DNA of 8,641 bases from Chloroflexota bacterium (GTDB lineage: Bacteria > Chloroflexota > Ktedonobacteria > Ktedonobacterales > Ktedonobacteraceae): contig VBHS01000245.1 of assembly GCA_005881295.1 (NCBI GenBank), positions 1 through 8,641 on the forward strand, in the 5' to 3' direction. Below are positions 1-6,901 of this stretch, one piece after another. The stretch's first letter is position 1. The number at the start of each line of letters is the position of its first letter. The position numbers were made by a program, and so were the translations under genes. Below the pieces are notes generated by a model, which worked only from the letters and a program-made list of their open reading frames with translations, made no database searches and was not told where the DNA came from.

Positions 1-2579
1 AAGATCTGAGCCGCAGCGCGCCCTTTCCGCGCATCGACCTGGTCCTCTGCCGCAACGTCCTGATCTATTTCACGCCGGAATTGCAGGAGTATGTGCTCAA
101 CCAGTTTGCCTACTCCCTTTCTAATGGCGGCTACCTCTTCCTGGGCAAAGCCGAAACGGTGCGTCCCGTGCAGTCATTTTATGAACTGGTCAACAAACGT
201 TGGAAAGTGTACCGCTGTATAGGAAATGCGCTCCCCTCGGCTCGGCGCCCAAATTCGAGCGAATTGAGCAGCGCGCGTGTAGAGCACCATAGCAGTAGCA
301 TTCCTGCGCGAAGAAATGGACAGCAGCATAGCGACCAGGGACATCAGCACGCGCCCCCCGTCCAGGATGTGGGGCAATTGCGGCGCTATAACGAATTACT
401 GCTGCGCTTCTTACCCATCGGGGTTGTCGTCATTGACCGGTCCTATCGTGTCCTTACGGCTAACAGTACAGCACGCAGGCTGCTGGGATTGCGAGATGCT
501 GCTACTGAGCAGGACTTCTTGCACGCTATCCGCGGTATTCCTTATGCTGAAGTGCGTAACGCCATTGATACCGTCTTTCGAGAGCGCAACATCGTCACCT
601 TACCAGAAGTTGAGCTGGCGATTAACACGGGAGGCAGTGGCCGTTTCATTCATCTTTCGATCGCCGTTATGCAACTTGAGAGTGAAACGCCAGAGCTGGC
701 TACTTTAAGCGTTACCGACGTGACAGAGCAAGTGCAGTCCAAACGCCAGCTAGAGGCAACGCAAACTGAGCAGAAACAGCTTACGCAGGAATTAAGCAGC
801 ACGAACAAACGCCTCAACGATATGAATAAAGAACTGCTGGATGCCAACGAGGAGCTGCAGGTAGCCAACGAAGAATTAATGCTGACACACGAGGAGTTGC
901 AGGCCAGCATCGAAGAGTTCGAAACAACCAATGAGGAACTCCAGGCAACCAACGAAGAATTAGAAACAAACAATGAAGAGCTGCAGGCCACGAATGAAGA
1001 ACTTGAAACGACCAATGATGAATTGAGGGCCCGCACCGGCGAACTACAAGAAGCAACCATCATGCTCGAAAGCGAGCGAGGCCACCTGGCAGAAATGGTT
1101 GAACTTGCGCCTTTCTATATCATGGTTTTACGCGGTCCAAACCTGATCGTTGAGGCATATAATCCCCGCTACGCTCAGATACTGAAGGGGCGGGAAGTAC
1201 ATGGGCGGCCCCTTGAAATTGTCTTCGAACTTTTCTGGGAGGAAGGCATCCCTATTGTACGCGCCGCGCACGAGGTCTTTAGACAGGGCATTACGCACAC
1301 GACCCCCAGAGTACTGACCCGAGTGCCAAATACCAATGGAGGGTATAGCGAAAGTTATTTTGTCTATACACTTGTACCTTCACACGATGCCGGAGGAAAA
1401 GTATCGGGCGTGATCATTTACGCCGTGGACGAGACGCAACATCGCGTGAGAGAGTTGATGGAGGAACGCGAAAGGCTCAGGCTGATTTTCGAGCATAGCG
1501 ATATGGCTGCCCTCGCTCTCTACGATGCTCAGACAGCCGAACTGGTGATGGGAAGCCCCCGCTACCTTGATATGAAGGCAAGCATCCATAACATCGAACA
1601 TGACAAGCTCACCGGCAAGAAATGGCACGAGCTGACTATTACCTCGTGGCCGGACGAGGAGGAGAGCCCCTGGCAGAGGGTCATAAAGACTCACGAACCG
1701 CTTCATCTGCCGGAATTGCATTTATCGTCTTCTCAAAATAAGCAAGAAGTGGTTTTGGACTATTCCCTCATTCCGATCTTTGCGAGCGAGGAACAGGACA
1801 CTATTCGTTTTATCGTTGTCTCTGCCGTTGATATTACGAGGCAGGTGCAGGCGCGGCAGGAATTGATACAGTTGAATCGCCTCAAAGATGAATTTTTGTC
1901 GCTGGCGAGCCATGAACTGCGTACGCCGCTCACCTCGATCATGGGCCATTCTGAGCTTCTCCAGCGCGCGTTAAAACGGTTGGACAACGGGGAGGTGTCA
2001 AAGGCAGACTTCTCTCAGGAGGCGCATATCCTTGATATGATTGTTCACCAGTCCCGGCGTTTAAATCACCTGATCGAGGAGATGGTGGATATCACGCGGA
2101 TTCGCAGTGAACAGTTCGAGATCAAACACAAGGAAAACGTGAATATTATCCAACTGGTGCAGCATGTGCTTGAACAATATATCGACTCCAAGCACGAGAT
2201 CAATCTCATCACACGCGATGATGAGATCATCGTGAACAGCGATGAAGGGCGGATAGAGCAGGTACTGAACAACCTGGTCGGCAATGCCGTCAAATATAGT
2301 CCGGCAGGGAAGCCAATCGAAGTAAGGGTGGAGCGCGATAAGCATGAAGTGACGATCGCTGTGCGAGACGAAGGCGTGGGCATCAGTGAAGAACAACAGA
2401 GGCATATTTTTGAACGCTTCTACCGCGTCCACAACGACGCGAACGCCGCCATTGAAGGATTAGGGCTGGGTCTCTACATCGCTCATGAGATTGTGGTACG
2501 ACATGGAGGCCGCATGTGGCTTGAAAGCAAGCCAGGGAAGGGTAGTGCGTTCTACTTTTCGCTGCCGTTATCTATGTAG
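1..2579 (+). CDS. CheR-fused multi-PAS sensor histidine kinase (5' end missing)
   Basis: A signalling protein expected to autophosphorylate on His and pass phosphate to a response regulator outside the window. The reading frame is open from base 3, so the gene starts upstream. Its first codons encode LCRNVLIYF (45-71), the signature near the end of CheR methyltransferase domains, followed by the usual GGYLFLGKAE and a closing KRWKVYRC. Next come a PAS domain (about 381-735), a long coiled coil of NEEL heptads (about 735-1080), a second PAS-like region (about 1087-1445) and a third (about 1470-1848). The kinase core is complete: H-box ASHELRTPL with the phospho-His codon at 1911, N-box Asn at 2283, G1 DEGVGI from 2367 and G2 GLGLGL from 2457. 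There is no transmembrane segment in the visible part, so it is probably cytoplasmic. In the family a CheB methylesterase domain often precedes CheR; this is inference here. The TTG at 81 is not the start. Confidence 0.93.
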   Translation, partial: DLSRSAPFPRIDLVLCRNVLIYFTPELQEYVLNQFAYSLSNGGYLFLGKAETVRPVQSFYELVNKRWKVYRCIGNALPSARRPNSSELSSARVEHHSSSIPARRNGQQHSDQGHQHAPPVQDVGQLRRYNELLLRFLPIGVVVIDRSYRVLTANSTARRLLGLRDAATEQDFLHAIRGIPYAEVRNAIDTVFRERNIVTLPEVELAINTGGSGRFIHLSIAVMQLESETPELATLSVTDVTEQVQSKRQLEATQTEQKQLTQELSSTNKRLNDMNKELLDANEELQVANEELMLTHEELQASIEEFETTNEELQATNEELETNNEELQATNEELETTNDELRARTGELQEATIMLESERGHLAEMVELAPFYIMVLRGPNLIVEAYNPRYAQILKGREVHGRPLEIVFELFWEEGIPIVRAAHEVFRQGITHTTPRVLTRVPNTNGGYSESYFVYTLVPSHDAGGKVSGVIIYAVDETQHRVRELMEERERLRLIFEHSDMAALALYDAQTAELVMGSPRYLDMKASIHNIEHDKLTGKKWHELTITSWPDEEESPWQRVIKTHEPLHLPELHLSSSQNKQEVVLDYSLIPIFASEEQDTIRFIVVSAVDITRQVQARQELIQLNRLKDEFLSLASHELRTPLTSIMGHSELLQRALKRLDNGEVSKADFSQEAHILDMIVHQSRRLNHLIEEMVDITRIRSEQFEIKHKENVNIIQLVQHVLEQYIDSKHEINLITRDDEIIVNSDEGRIEQVLNNLVGNAVKYSPAGKPIEVRVERDKHEVTIAVRDEGVGISEEQQRHIFERFYRVHNDANAAIEGLGLGLYIAHEIVVRHGGRMWLESKPGKGSAFYFSLPLSM
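930..1013 (+). repeat. Two 42-base units encoding a 14-residue coiled-coil repeat
   Basis: Two adjacent in-frame 14-codon units (930-971 and 972-1013) encode NEELQATNEELET plus N or T, and a third, decayed unit begins at 1014. They form the most regular part of the heptad coiled coil between the first two PAS domains. At the 13 identical residues, 8 codon pairs differ synonymously (for example CTC/CTG, TTA/CTT and GCA/GCC). The protein repeat is therefore kept while the DNA has diverged, which argues against recent slippage or assembly duplication. Coiled coils at this place in CheR-PAS kinases are thought to transmit signals between domains. Confidence 0.85.
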
Positions 2580-2608
2580 AAAGACCAGATCATTCCGTTT
2601 TTTCAGTT

Positions 2609-3604
2609 GTGAAGAATCGAAAGGTATTACTCACAGCAGCGATAGCAACTATGGGAGCCGGTGCTATCCTGACAGCAGCAATTGCGGTCGCCAAGGCCCA
2701 GACAGATAGTACATTGGACGAACTGGCAGCGCACAATGACAACCCTGCCACCGATTATGACGCTGCGATTGCTCGCTTTGCCCAGGTGCAGGCCGAAGAG
2801 GGTGACGCGATCAATCCGCTGTGCCACTCGAAACTGATGACCCATGGTAATAAAACGGAGCGGGTCATTGTGCTGGTGCATGGGATGACCAACTGCCCAC
2901 AGCAATTTGCCGAATTTGCTCCCCTGTTCTTTGAACACGGATACAATGTCCTCATCCCGCGCATGCCGCGCAATGGCCTGGCTGACCGCATGACCGAGGA
3001 GTTGAAGTATCTCACCGCGGAGGAATTGCGGGACTGCTGCAAAACGATGGTGGATATCGCACGAGGGCTCGGCGACCACGTCACCTTCCTTGGCCTCTCA
3101 GCGGGCGGCGCCATGGCCGCGTGGGTGGCCCAACATCGCGCCGACGTCGATAAAGCCGTCGTGATTGCTCCATCGATAGGTTTCACTAACCTGGGAGCAG
3201 ATAAGCTAACGAGTTTCGCTATCATGCTCACTCATTACCTGCCAAATATCGGGTCGCAGTATTTCTTTCCCTTCCAGGGTGGACCACAGTATAGTTACCT
3301 GGGATATTCTTCACGCGGCATCGGTGAGGTTATGCGCTTCGGAAAATCTATTAGCAAATCCGCGAAGAATGAGAAGCCGGCTGCAAAGTCTATCCTCGTG
3401 GTCACTAACGCCGCTGATACTGCCGTCAACAGCAAAATGAACCTGGCACTGGTGAAGATGTGGCGAAGTCGCGGTTACGGGGCTATCGAGGAGTATGAAT
3501 TCGACGCGGACAAGAAACTTATACACGATATCATCGATCCACAGCAGGTTCAACAACAAACGGCGCTGGTTTACCCGATCCTGTTCGACTTAATTACGCG
3601 CTAG
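2609..3604 (+). CDS. Secreted alpha/beta hydrolase (esterase/lipase-like)
   Basis: A serine hydrolase of 331 residues, probably acting outside the cytoplasmic membrane on an ester-type substrate that cannot be named. The GTG start gives a textbook Sec signal peptide: charged MKNRK, an alanine-rich hydrophobic stretch, and a likely cut after AKA at residue 30. This is why I prefer it over the ATG at 2651, which would remove the charged end; neither start has a clear ribosome binding site. Fold markers are VIVLVHG (residues 86-92, oxyanion region), the nucleophile elbow GLSAGG with Ser164, a probable acid Asp270 in NAADTAVN, and the catalytic His306 in LIHDII. Their order and spacing fit an alpha/beta hydrolase triad. 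It starts 29 bases after the kinase stop and may be read from the same transcript. The fold is secure; the substrate is unknown. Confidence 0.88.
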   Translation: MKNRKVLLTAAIATMGAGAILTAAIAVAKAQTDSTLDELAAHNDNPATDYDAAIARFAQVQAEEGDAINPLCHSKLMTHGNKTERVIVLVHGMTNCPQQFAEFAPLFFEHGYNVLIPRMPRNGLADRMTEELKYLTAEELRDCCKTMVDIARGLGDHVTFLGLSAGGAMAAWVAQHRADVDKAVVIAPSIGFTNLGADKLTSFAIMLTHYLPNIGSQYFFPFQGGPQYSYLGYSSRGIGEVMRFGKSISKSAKNEKPAAKSILVVTNAADTAVNSKMNLALVKMWRSRGYGAIEEYEFDADKKLIHDIIDPQQVQQQTALVYPILFDLITR

Positions 3605-3691
3605 AGAGTATGCCGCGTATAACGTTTGGTCCTGGCGCAACAGCGAACGCGAGCTTTATATGTTAGACAGAACCGGTGTAGCTTGCTTGTT

Positions 3692-3717
3692 CGTAGCGTT
3701 TCAAAGGTTCCGCTATG
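3692..3717 (+). promoter_or_regulatory. Hairpin covering the ribosome binding site and start codon
   Basis: CGTAGCG (3692-3698) can pair with CGCTATG (3711-3717) as seven base pairs with one G-U. The 12-base loop holds the likely ribosome binding site AAAGG (3703-3707), and the ATG start (3715-3717) lies in the 3' arm. In the mRNA both translation signals of the membrane protein gene would thus be masked when the hairpin forms. This could be a translational switch or thermosensor-like element, or simply chance. The pairing is seen directly; any regulatory role is inference. Confidence 0.4.
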
Positions 3718-4398
3718 TATACAATAGACACAACAACAATTTTTCATTTCTTGCAGACGATGTGGGCCCTGGCATGGGGGGCTATGAGGCTTGACCCGGC
3801 AGCATTTAAGGCTGTAGAACCGGCAGGTACTGGTCTTTTGATCACTGCTATAGTCTTCCTGGCAGGTGTATCTGAAACGATTGGACAGAGTGTGGTACTT
3901 TTCGCCAATCGCGTCAAACCCGGGCGTTTTGCCTTGAGTTTGCTGTTGAACGGGATCCTCTTCATCGTTAGTGTCTTCATATTGACAGGTTCTATCTGGG
4001 GTATCGCGAAAGTCCTCTTTCATACCGATGTACCGTACATCGGCCTGCTCCGAGAGGCTGGCCTTTCCTACGCCCCGCTGCTGTTTAGTTTTTTCGTCCT
4101 GCTCCCCTACATGGGTATCTTTATCAATCGCGCTCTCAGCGTCTGGAGTTTTCTGGCGCTGCTGGTAGCGCTAAAAGTGGTAATGGGCTTCGTCCTCTGG
4201 CAGGCGCTCATCTGTTCGATCTTTGGTTGGGCGCTCGTGCAGGTGCTGAAATACACGCTTGGTAGACCTTTCGTCGCCATCGAGCGCTGGCTCCGGCGCA
4301 TTACTGCCGGTGTGAATCTGGCGGTGGAGTCACCTGACAAGCTTATCGAGACAATCATCGAGCAAACGATTGACAATCCTAAGGGAGGAAAATCGTGA
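3715..4398 (+). CDS. Five-helix membrane protein, possibly Yip1-like
   Basis: A 227-residue integral membrane protein I cannot assign firmly. Hydrophobic stretches at about residues 39-60, 72-97, 116-138, 140-160 and 160-178 suggest five transmembrane helices. A soluble N-terminal segment of about 35 residues precedes them, and a basic, amphipathic C-terminal tail follows (ERWLRRITAG onwards). Length and helix count resemble bacterial Yip1-domain proteins, but I see no diagnostic motif, so this is only a suggestion. The ATG has AAAGG seven bases upstream, inside a hairpin that also pairs the start codon. Its TGA overlaps the GTG of the next gene by four bases (GTGA), which strongly suggests translational coupling and a shared function with the membrane-anchored hydrolase. 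It might anchor, escort or supply substrate to that enzyme; this is inference. Confidence 0.82.
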   Translation: MYTIDTTTIFHFLQTMWALAWGAMRLDPAAFKAVEPAGTGLLITAIVFLAGVSETIGQSVVLFANRVKPGRFALSLLLNGILFIVSVFILTGSIWGIAKVLFHTDVPYIGLLREAGLSYAPLLFSFFVLLPYMGIFINRALSVWSFLALLVALKVVMGFVLWQALICSIFGWALVQVLKYTLGRPFVAIERWLRRITAGVNLAVESPDKLIETIIEQTIDNPKGGKS

Positions 4399-5405
4399 TC
4401 TTTTCTTTCATCATGCAGTTATTGGGCATTGGTCTCATCCTTATTCTCCTGATGGGATTGTTATCTCCTTTAGAGTCAATGGGCTGGTGGGCGGGCTGGT
4501 CAGATGTGGACAAGGACAAGCCGAAAGTCGCAGGTACACCGAAGGATCAGGAAACGCAAGAAATTACTGGCCAGTCCGAAGCCGGGCATTACGTGGTCTA
4601 CCTCTCCGGTATAGGGGCCATCGCTGGGGATTTTCTAGAAAAAGAGGAGATAGCCTTCCTGGACAAAGTGGAGGCATGCGTTCCCGGTACAGCAGTGGTG
4701 CGAGATGTCTTTCCCTATGCCATGAACAACAAGGGCCTGACCGGACACAGGACTTTCAGGTCTCTCTGGCAGTGGATCAAAGATCTCAAGCTGAAAAACA
4801 AGTTATTGATGAGCAACCTGATTAACCTGCGCAATCTCTTCCAGGTCGCTGTTTCCGCCGACAGGCGCTACGGCCCAATCTACAATTATGGTACAGCCGG
4901 GGTGATCCTCGATGGACTGCGCCGCAAGGGGTATGTGGTTGGCAGCGGCATACCCTTCACGCTTATCGGTTACAGTGGTGGAGGGCAGATCGCAGTTGGC
5001 GCAGCCACTTACCTGGGTCCAATACTGAAAGCGCCTATCCAGATCATTACCCTGGGCGGTGTCATGGCGGATGATCCAGGTTTCGCAAATGTCAGGCACC
5101 TCTATCAATTCCATGGCGAGAAGGACCCCGTACAAGCTTTGGGCAAGGTTTGCTACGCTGGTCGCTGGCCTATCCTTCCGCATTCTCCCTGGAATATAGC
5201 GTTGGCCGAAGGCAGAATCACGGTGATCGATGTAGGACCTACAACACATAATGATCCGGGGGGCTACTTTTTGCAGTCTGAAGAGCAGAAGGCGAAAGGG
5301 GAGCACTACCAGGACCGCACTATTGATAGGATTGTTGAAATTATTAACCACCCTACCGAGGTGGTGAGTTTCTCTGACGAGAAGCAGTTGGCAGCGGGAG
5401 CGTAA
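4395..5405 (+). CDS. Membrane-anchored alpha/beta hydrolase-like protein
   Basis: A 336-residue protein with one strongly hydrophobic N-terminal helix (residues 1-26) that reads as an uncleaved anchor, since no cleavage motif follows it. A polar linker and a soluble hydrolase domain come next. The nucleophile elbow is IGYSGGG with Ser194. Asp244 in HGEKDP and His285 in TTHNDP are at sensible positions to complete the triad. The usual HG oxyanion motif is replaced by VVYLSGIGAI (67-76), and a long insert (about 105-170) separates it from the elbow. It therefore differs clearly from the secreted hydrolase two genes upstream. The GTG start is set by AAGGGAGGAAAA just before it and overlaps the previous stop as GTGA. 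It ends 2 bases from the stop of the opposing gene. Substrate unknown; it may be a lipase, an esterase or a non-catalytic relative. Confidence 0.85.
   Translation: MIFSFIMQLLGIGLILILLMGLLSPLESMGWWAGWSDVDKDKPKVAGTPKDQETQEITGQSEAGHYVVYLSGIGAIAGDFLEKEEIAFLDKVEACVPGTAVVRDVFPYAMNNKGLTGHRTFRSLWQWIKDLKLKNKLLMSNLINLRNLFQVAVSADRRYGPIYNYGTAGVILDGLRRKGYVVGSGIPFTLIGYSGGGQIAVGAATYLGPILKAPIQIITLGGVMADDPGFANVRHLYQFHGEKDPVQALGKVCYAGRWPILPHSPWNIALAEGRITVIDVGPTTHNDPGGYFLQSEEQKAKGEHYQDRTIDRIVEIINHPTEVVSFSDEKQLAAGA
5347..5365 (-). terminator. Candidate terminator hairpin of the minus-strand operon
   Basis: ACCACC (5347-5352) pairs perfectly with GGTGGT (5360-5365) around a 7-base loop. On the minus strand the stem is followed by the T-rich TTAATAATTT, and it lies about 43 bases past the stop of the carbonic anhydrase-like gene. 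The placement and tail suit an intrinsic terminator for that operon, embedded in the last codons of the plus-strand hydrolase. The stem is short, so this is tentative. In the plus direction it sits inside the coding region and has a poorer T tract. Confidence 0.3.
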
Positions 5406-5407
5406 AG

Positions 5408-5935
5408 CTACAATTTGACCCCTCCAAGGGATTCTCTATGCTCAATGGCCCGTTGATAATAACCCTCGGCTCTGGTCAATAGATTTTGACGTTCCGCATC
5501 AGTCAGGTCACGTTTCACTGTCGCCGGTATCCCCACCGCAAGCACACCTCCTGGAATAATCTTATGTTCCCCAACGAGTGTGCAGGCTCCAATGATCGTA
5601 TTTGAGCCAACCTGCGCGTGCGATAGCACTACGGCGCTCATCGCTACCAGCACATGATGGCCCAGGGTAGCCCCGTGTACAATCGCGCCGTGTCCAATAG
5701 TACACTCATCACCAATCGTCAGGGGAGCGTCTGCATCGACATGCAGCGTACAATTGTCCTGGATGTTTGTACGGCGACCTATGACGATAGGAGCGGTATC
5801 CCCTCGCACAACAGCGTTGTACCAGATGCTTGCACCTTGCTCTATGGTGACATTGCCGATGACCATTGCGCCAGGGGCGATAAATACGTCTTCGGCGATG
5901 GTAGGCATAACACCTTTATATGGCAGGATCGGCAT
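5408..5935 (-). CDS. Gamma-class carbonic anhydrase-like hexapeptide-repeat protein
   Basis: A left-handed beta-helix protein of 175 residues, the usual size of the YrdA/PaaY/CaiE-like gamma carbonic anhydrase group, which forms trimers with metal between subunits. Hexapeptide repeats fill about residues 12-135 (for example IGNVTI, IGDECTI, IGHGAIV and GSNTIIGA). The three metal-ligand histidines are present: His65 in TLHVD, and His82 and His87 in GHGAIVH with the family's five-residue spacing. A short helical C-terminus packs at the end. The start is the ATG at 5935, preceded by AAAAAGGAG with a five-base gap; a GTG six codons earlier lies on the other side of that site and is rejected. It follows the NlpC/P60 gene by 92 bases and is probably the last gene of that transcript. 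Reversible CO2 hydration is possible, but many family members have no proven activity. Confidence 0.9.
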   Translation of the reverse strand: MPILPYKGVMPTIAEDVFIAPGAMVIGNVTIEQGASIWYNAVVRGDTAPIVIGRRTNIQDNCTLHVDADAPLTIGDECTIGHGAIVHGATLGHHVLVAMSAVVLSHAQVGSNTIIGACTLVGEHKIIPGGVLAVGIPATVKRDLTDAERQNLLTRAEGYYQRAIEHRESLGGVKL

Positions 5936-5950
5936 GATTGCTCCTTTTTC

Positions 5951-5995
5951 CACTGGCTATGCGCAGCGCGACACAGGCGGCGTGCGCTCCCAGTG
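5951..5995 (-). other. Interrupted stem-loop just upstream of the carbonic anhydrase-like gene
   Basis: CACTGG (5951-5956) pairs with CCAGTG (5990-5995). After a small asymmetric internal loop, GCGCA (5961-5965) pairs with TGCGC (5983-5987), leaving a 17-base GC-rich apical loop. On the minus strand this 11-bp structure ends directly before the GAAAAAGGAG ribosome binding site (5941-5950). It occupies half of the 92-base gap after the NlpC/P60 gene. It could stabilise, attenuate or separate expression of the last gene. It has no T tract, so it is not a classical terminator. Confidence 0.4.
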
Positions 5996-6027
5996 CCGAA
6001 AGTTCCTGTTCTGTTTTTTGCCTGCAC

Positions 6028-6876
6028 CTAAACCGCCACGCGTTTTATCGCCCAGACAATCTGATCCAGACGTGGGTAGTAATGAGCGTCAGCGGGGTCA
6101 AAACTATTGATGACAACCTGGTTGTAATTCTGCCCTTCGGCATGTATGTACTCTTTATTGTTCAGGGCCATGGCAACATGGGTTATTTCCTGGCTGCCGA
6201 AGAAGACCAGGTCTCCCTGCCGCATTGCAGCGCGATCGATACGACAGGGCAAAAAATCATGCTGTTGATCAGCATCACGTGGAATGATGTAGCCTCCCAT
6301 GCGGTAGCACAGTTGCACCAGGCCGCTGCAATCTATCCCTTCCCAGCTTGTTCCTCCCCAGAGATAGGGGCGTCCGAGAAAGGCGCGGGCGTATCCTGTG
6401 ATCGTCCCGGTCTCCGCGCGTGGATAGATTTCCTCGCCTTCCCGTATCACAACATCGTCACGCGAGAGCCAGCCAGTACGCTCACCCGGCAATACAACCT
6501 GCACACGTCCTGGCACAGTTGTGTCCACTATGGGTAAAGCAGTCGAGAGGTAGAGTGTTCCAAGCGTGTCGTTGTTCTCCGCGTGCGCAAAGAGCGCGAT
6601 ACGAGGCTTGTTGATGACAGCCATCAGCTGCAAGGGCGTCCTACAATGCTCACCGACTTTGCAAAATCCCCTGTTGACCGGTTCATCCAACTGATCTGAG
6701 CGAAGCCAGCCCGTGTAGTCTGAGAGCGTAGCATGCGTCCACTCACCGGCAACTTCGCCAGCGGCTACAGGAGCATTCATCAGTGCCTGGGTGACCAGTT
6801 CAGAGGCGACATCCGGGCAGCGACGGATATCCGCCACACCTACCGATACAGCAAAAGATGTCATTGTCGTGGTCAT
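6028..6876 (-). CDS. Cytoplasmic NlpC/P60 endopeptidase with SH3-like domains (YkfC-like)
   Basis: A 282-residue cysteine peptidase. The N-terminal half looks like two bacterial SH3-type modules (about residues 5-65 and 85-145, each ending in a TGWL motif with nearby Asp residues). The C-terminal half is the NlpC/P60 domain: FLGRPYLWGG, the nucleophile Cys183 in IDCSGL, PRDADQQ (199-205), His233 in THVAMAL and the third polar residue His245 in YIHAEG. No signal peptide or membrane helix is present. This matches YkfC and the Lysinibacillus gamma-D-glutamyl-L-diamino acid endopeptidase, which cut murein peptides in the cytoplasm during cell-wall recycling. By analogy it would cut after gamma-D-Glu in imported L-Ala-D-Glu-diamino acid peptides. 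The start is supported by AAGGA seven bases upstream. It begins 25 bases after the proline dehydrogenase stop, so the two are probably co-transcribed. Confidence 0.9.
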   Translation of the reverse strand: MTTTMTSFAVSVGVADIRRCPDVASELVTQALMNAPVAAGEVAGEWTHATLSDYTGWLRSDQLDEPVNRGFCKVGEHCRTPLQLMAVINKPRIALFAHAENNDTLGTLYLSTALPIVDTTVPGRVQVVLPGERTGWLSRDDVVIREGEEIYPRAETGTITGYARAFLGRPYLWGGTSWEGIDCSGLVQLCYRMGGYIIPRDADQQHDFLPCRIDRAAMRQGDLVFFGSQEITHVAMALNNKEYIHAEGQNYNQVVINSFDPADAHYYPRLDQIVWAIKRVAV

Positions 6877-6901
6877 GAACTTTTCCTTGGAGAGATAATC
6901 C

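Noticed and set aside
81..83. TTG as the start of the histidine kinase gene
   Set aside because: The frame is open to the window edge and the codons before it encode the CheR LCRNVLIYF signature, so the protein starts upstream.
650..1063. Minus-strand open frame of 137 codons rich in Ser, Leu and Val
   Set aside because: It is the antisense reading of the NEEL coiled-coil repeats; its low-complexity repeats simply mirror the real gene.
3605..3714. Possible promoter with TATATG at 3657
   Set aside because: No acceptable -35 box lies at 16-18 bases, so the gap is left without a promoter call although one may exist.
5936..5953. GTG at 5953 as the start of the carbonic anhydrase-like gene
   Set aside because: The strong AAAAAGGAG site lies downstream of that GTG and directly before the ATG at 5935, where family members begin.
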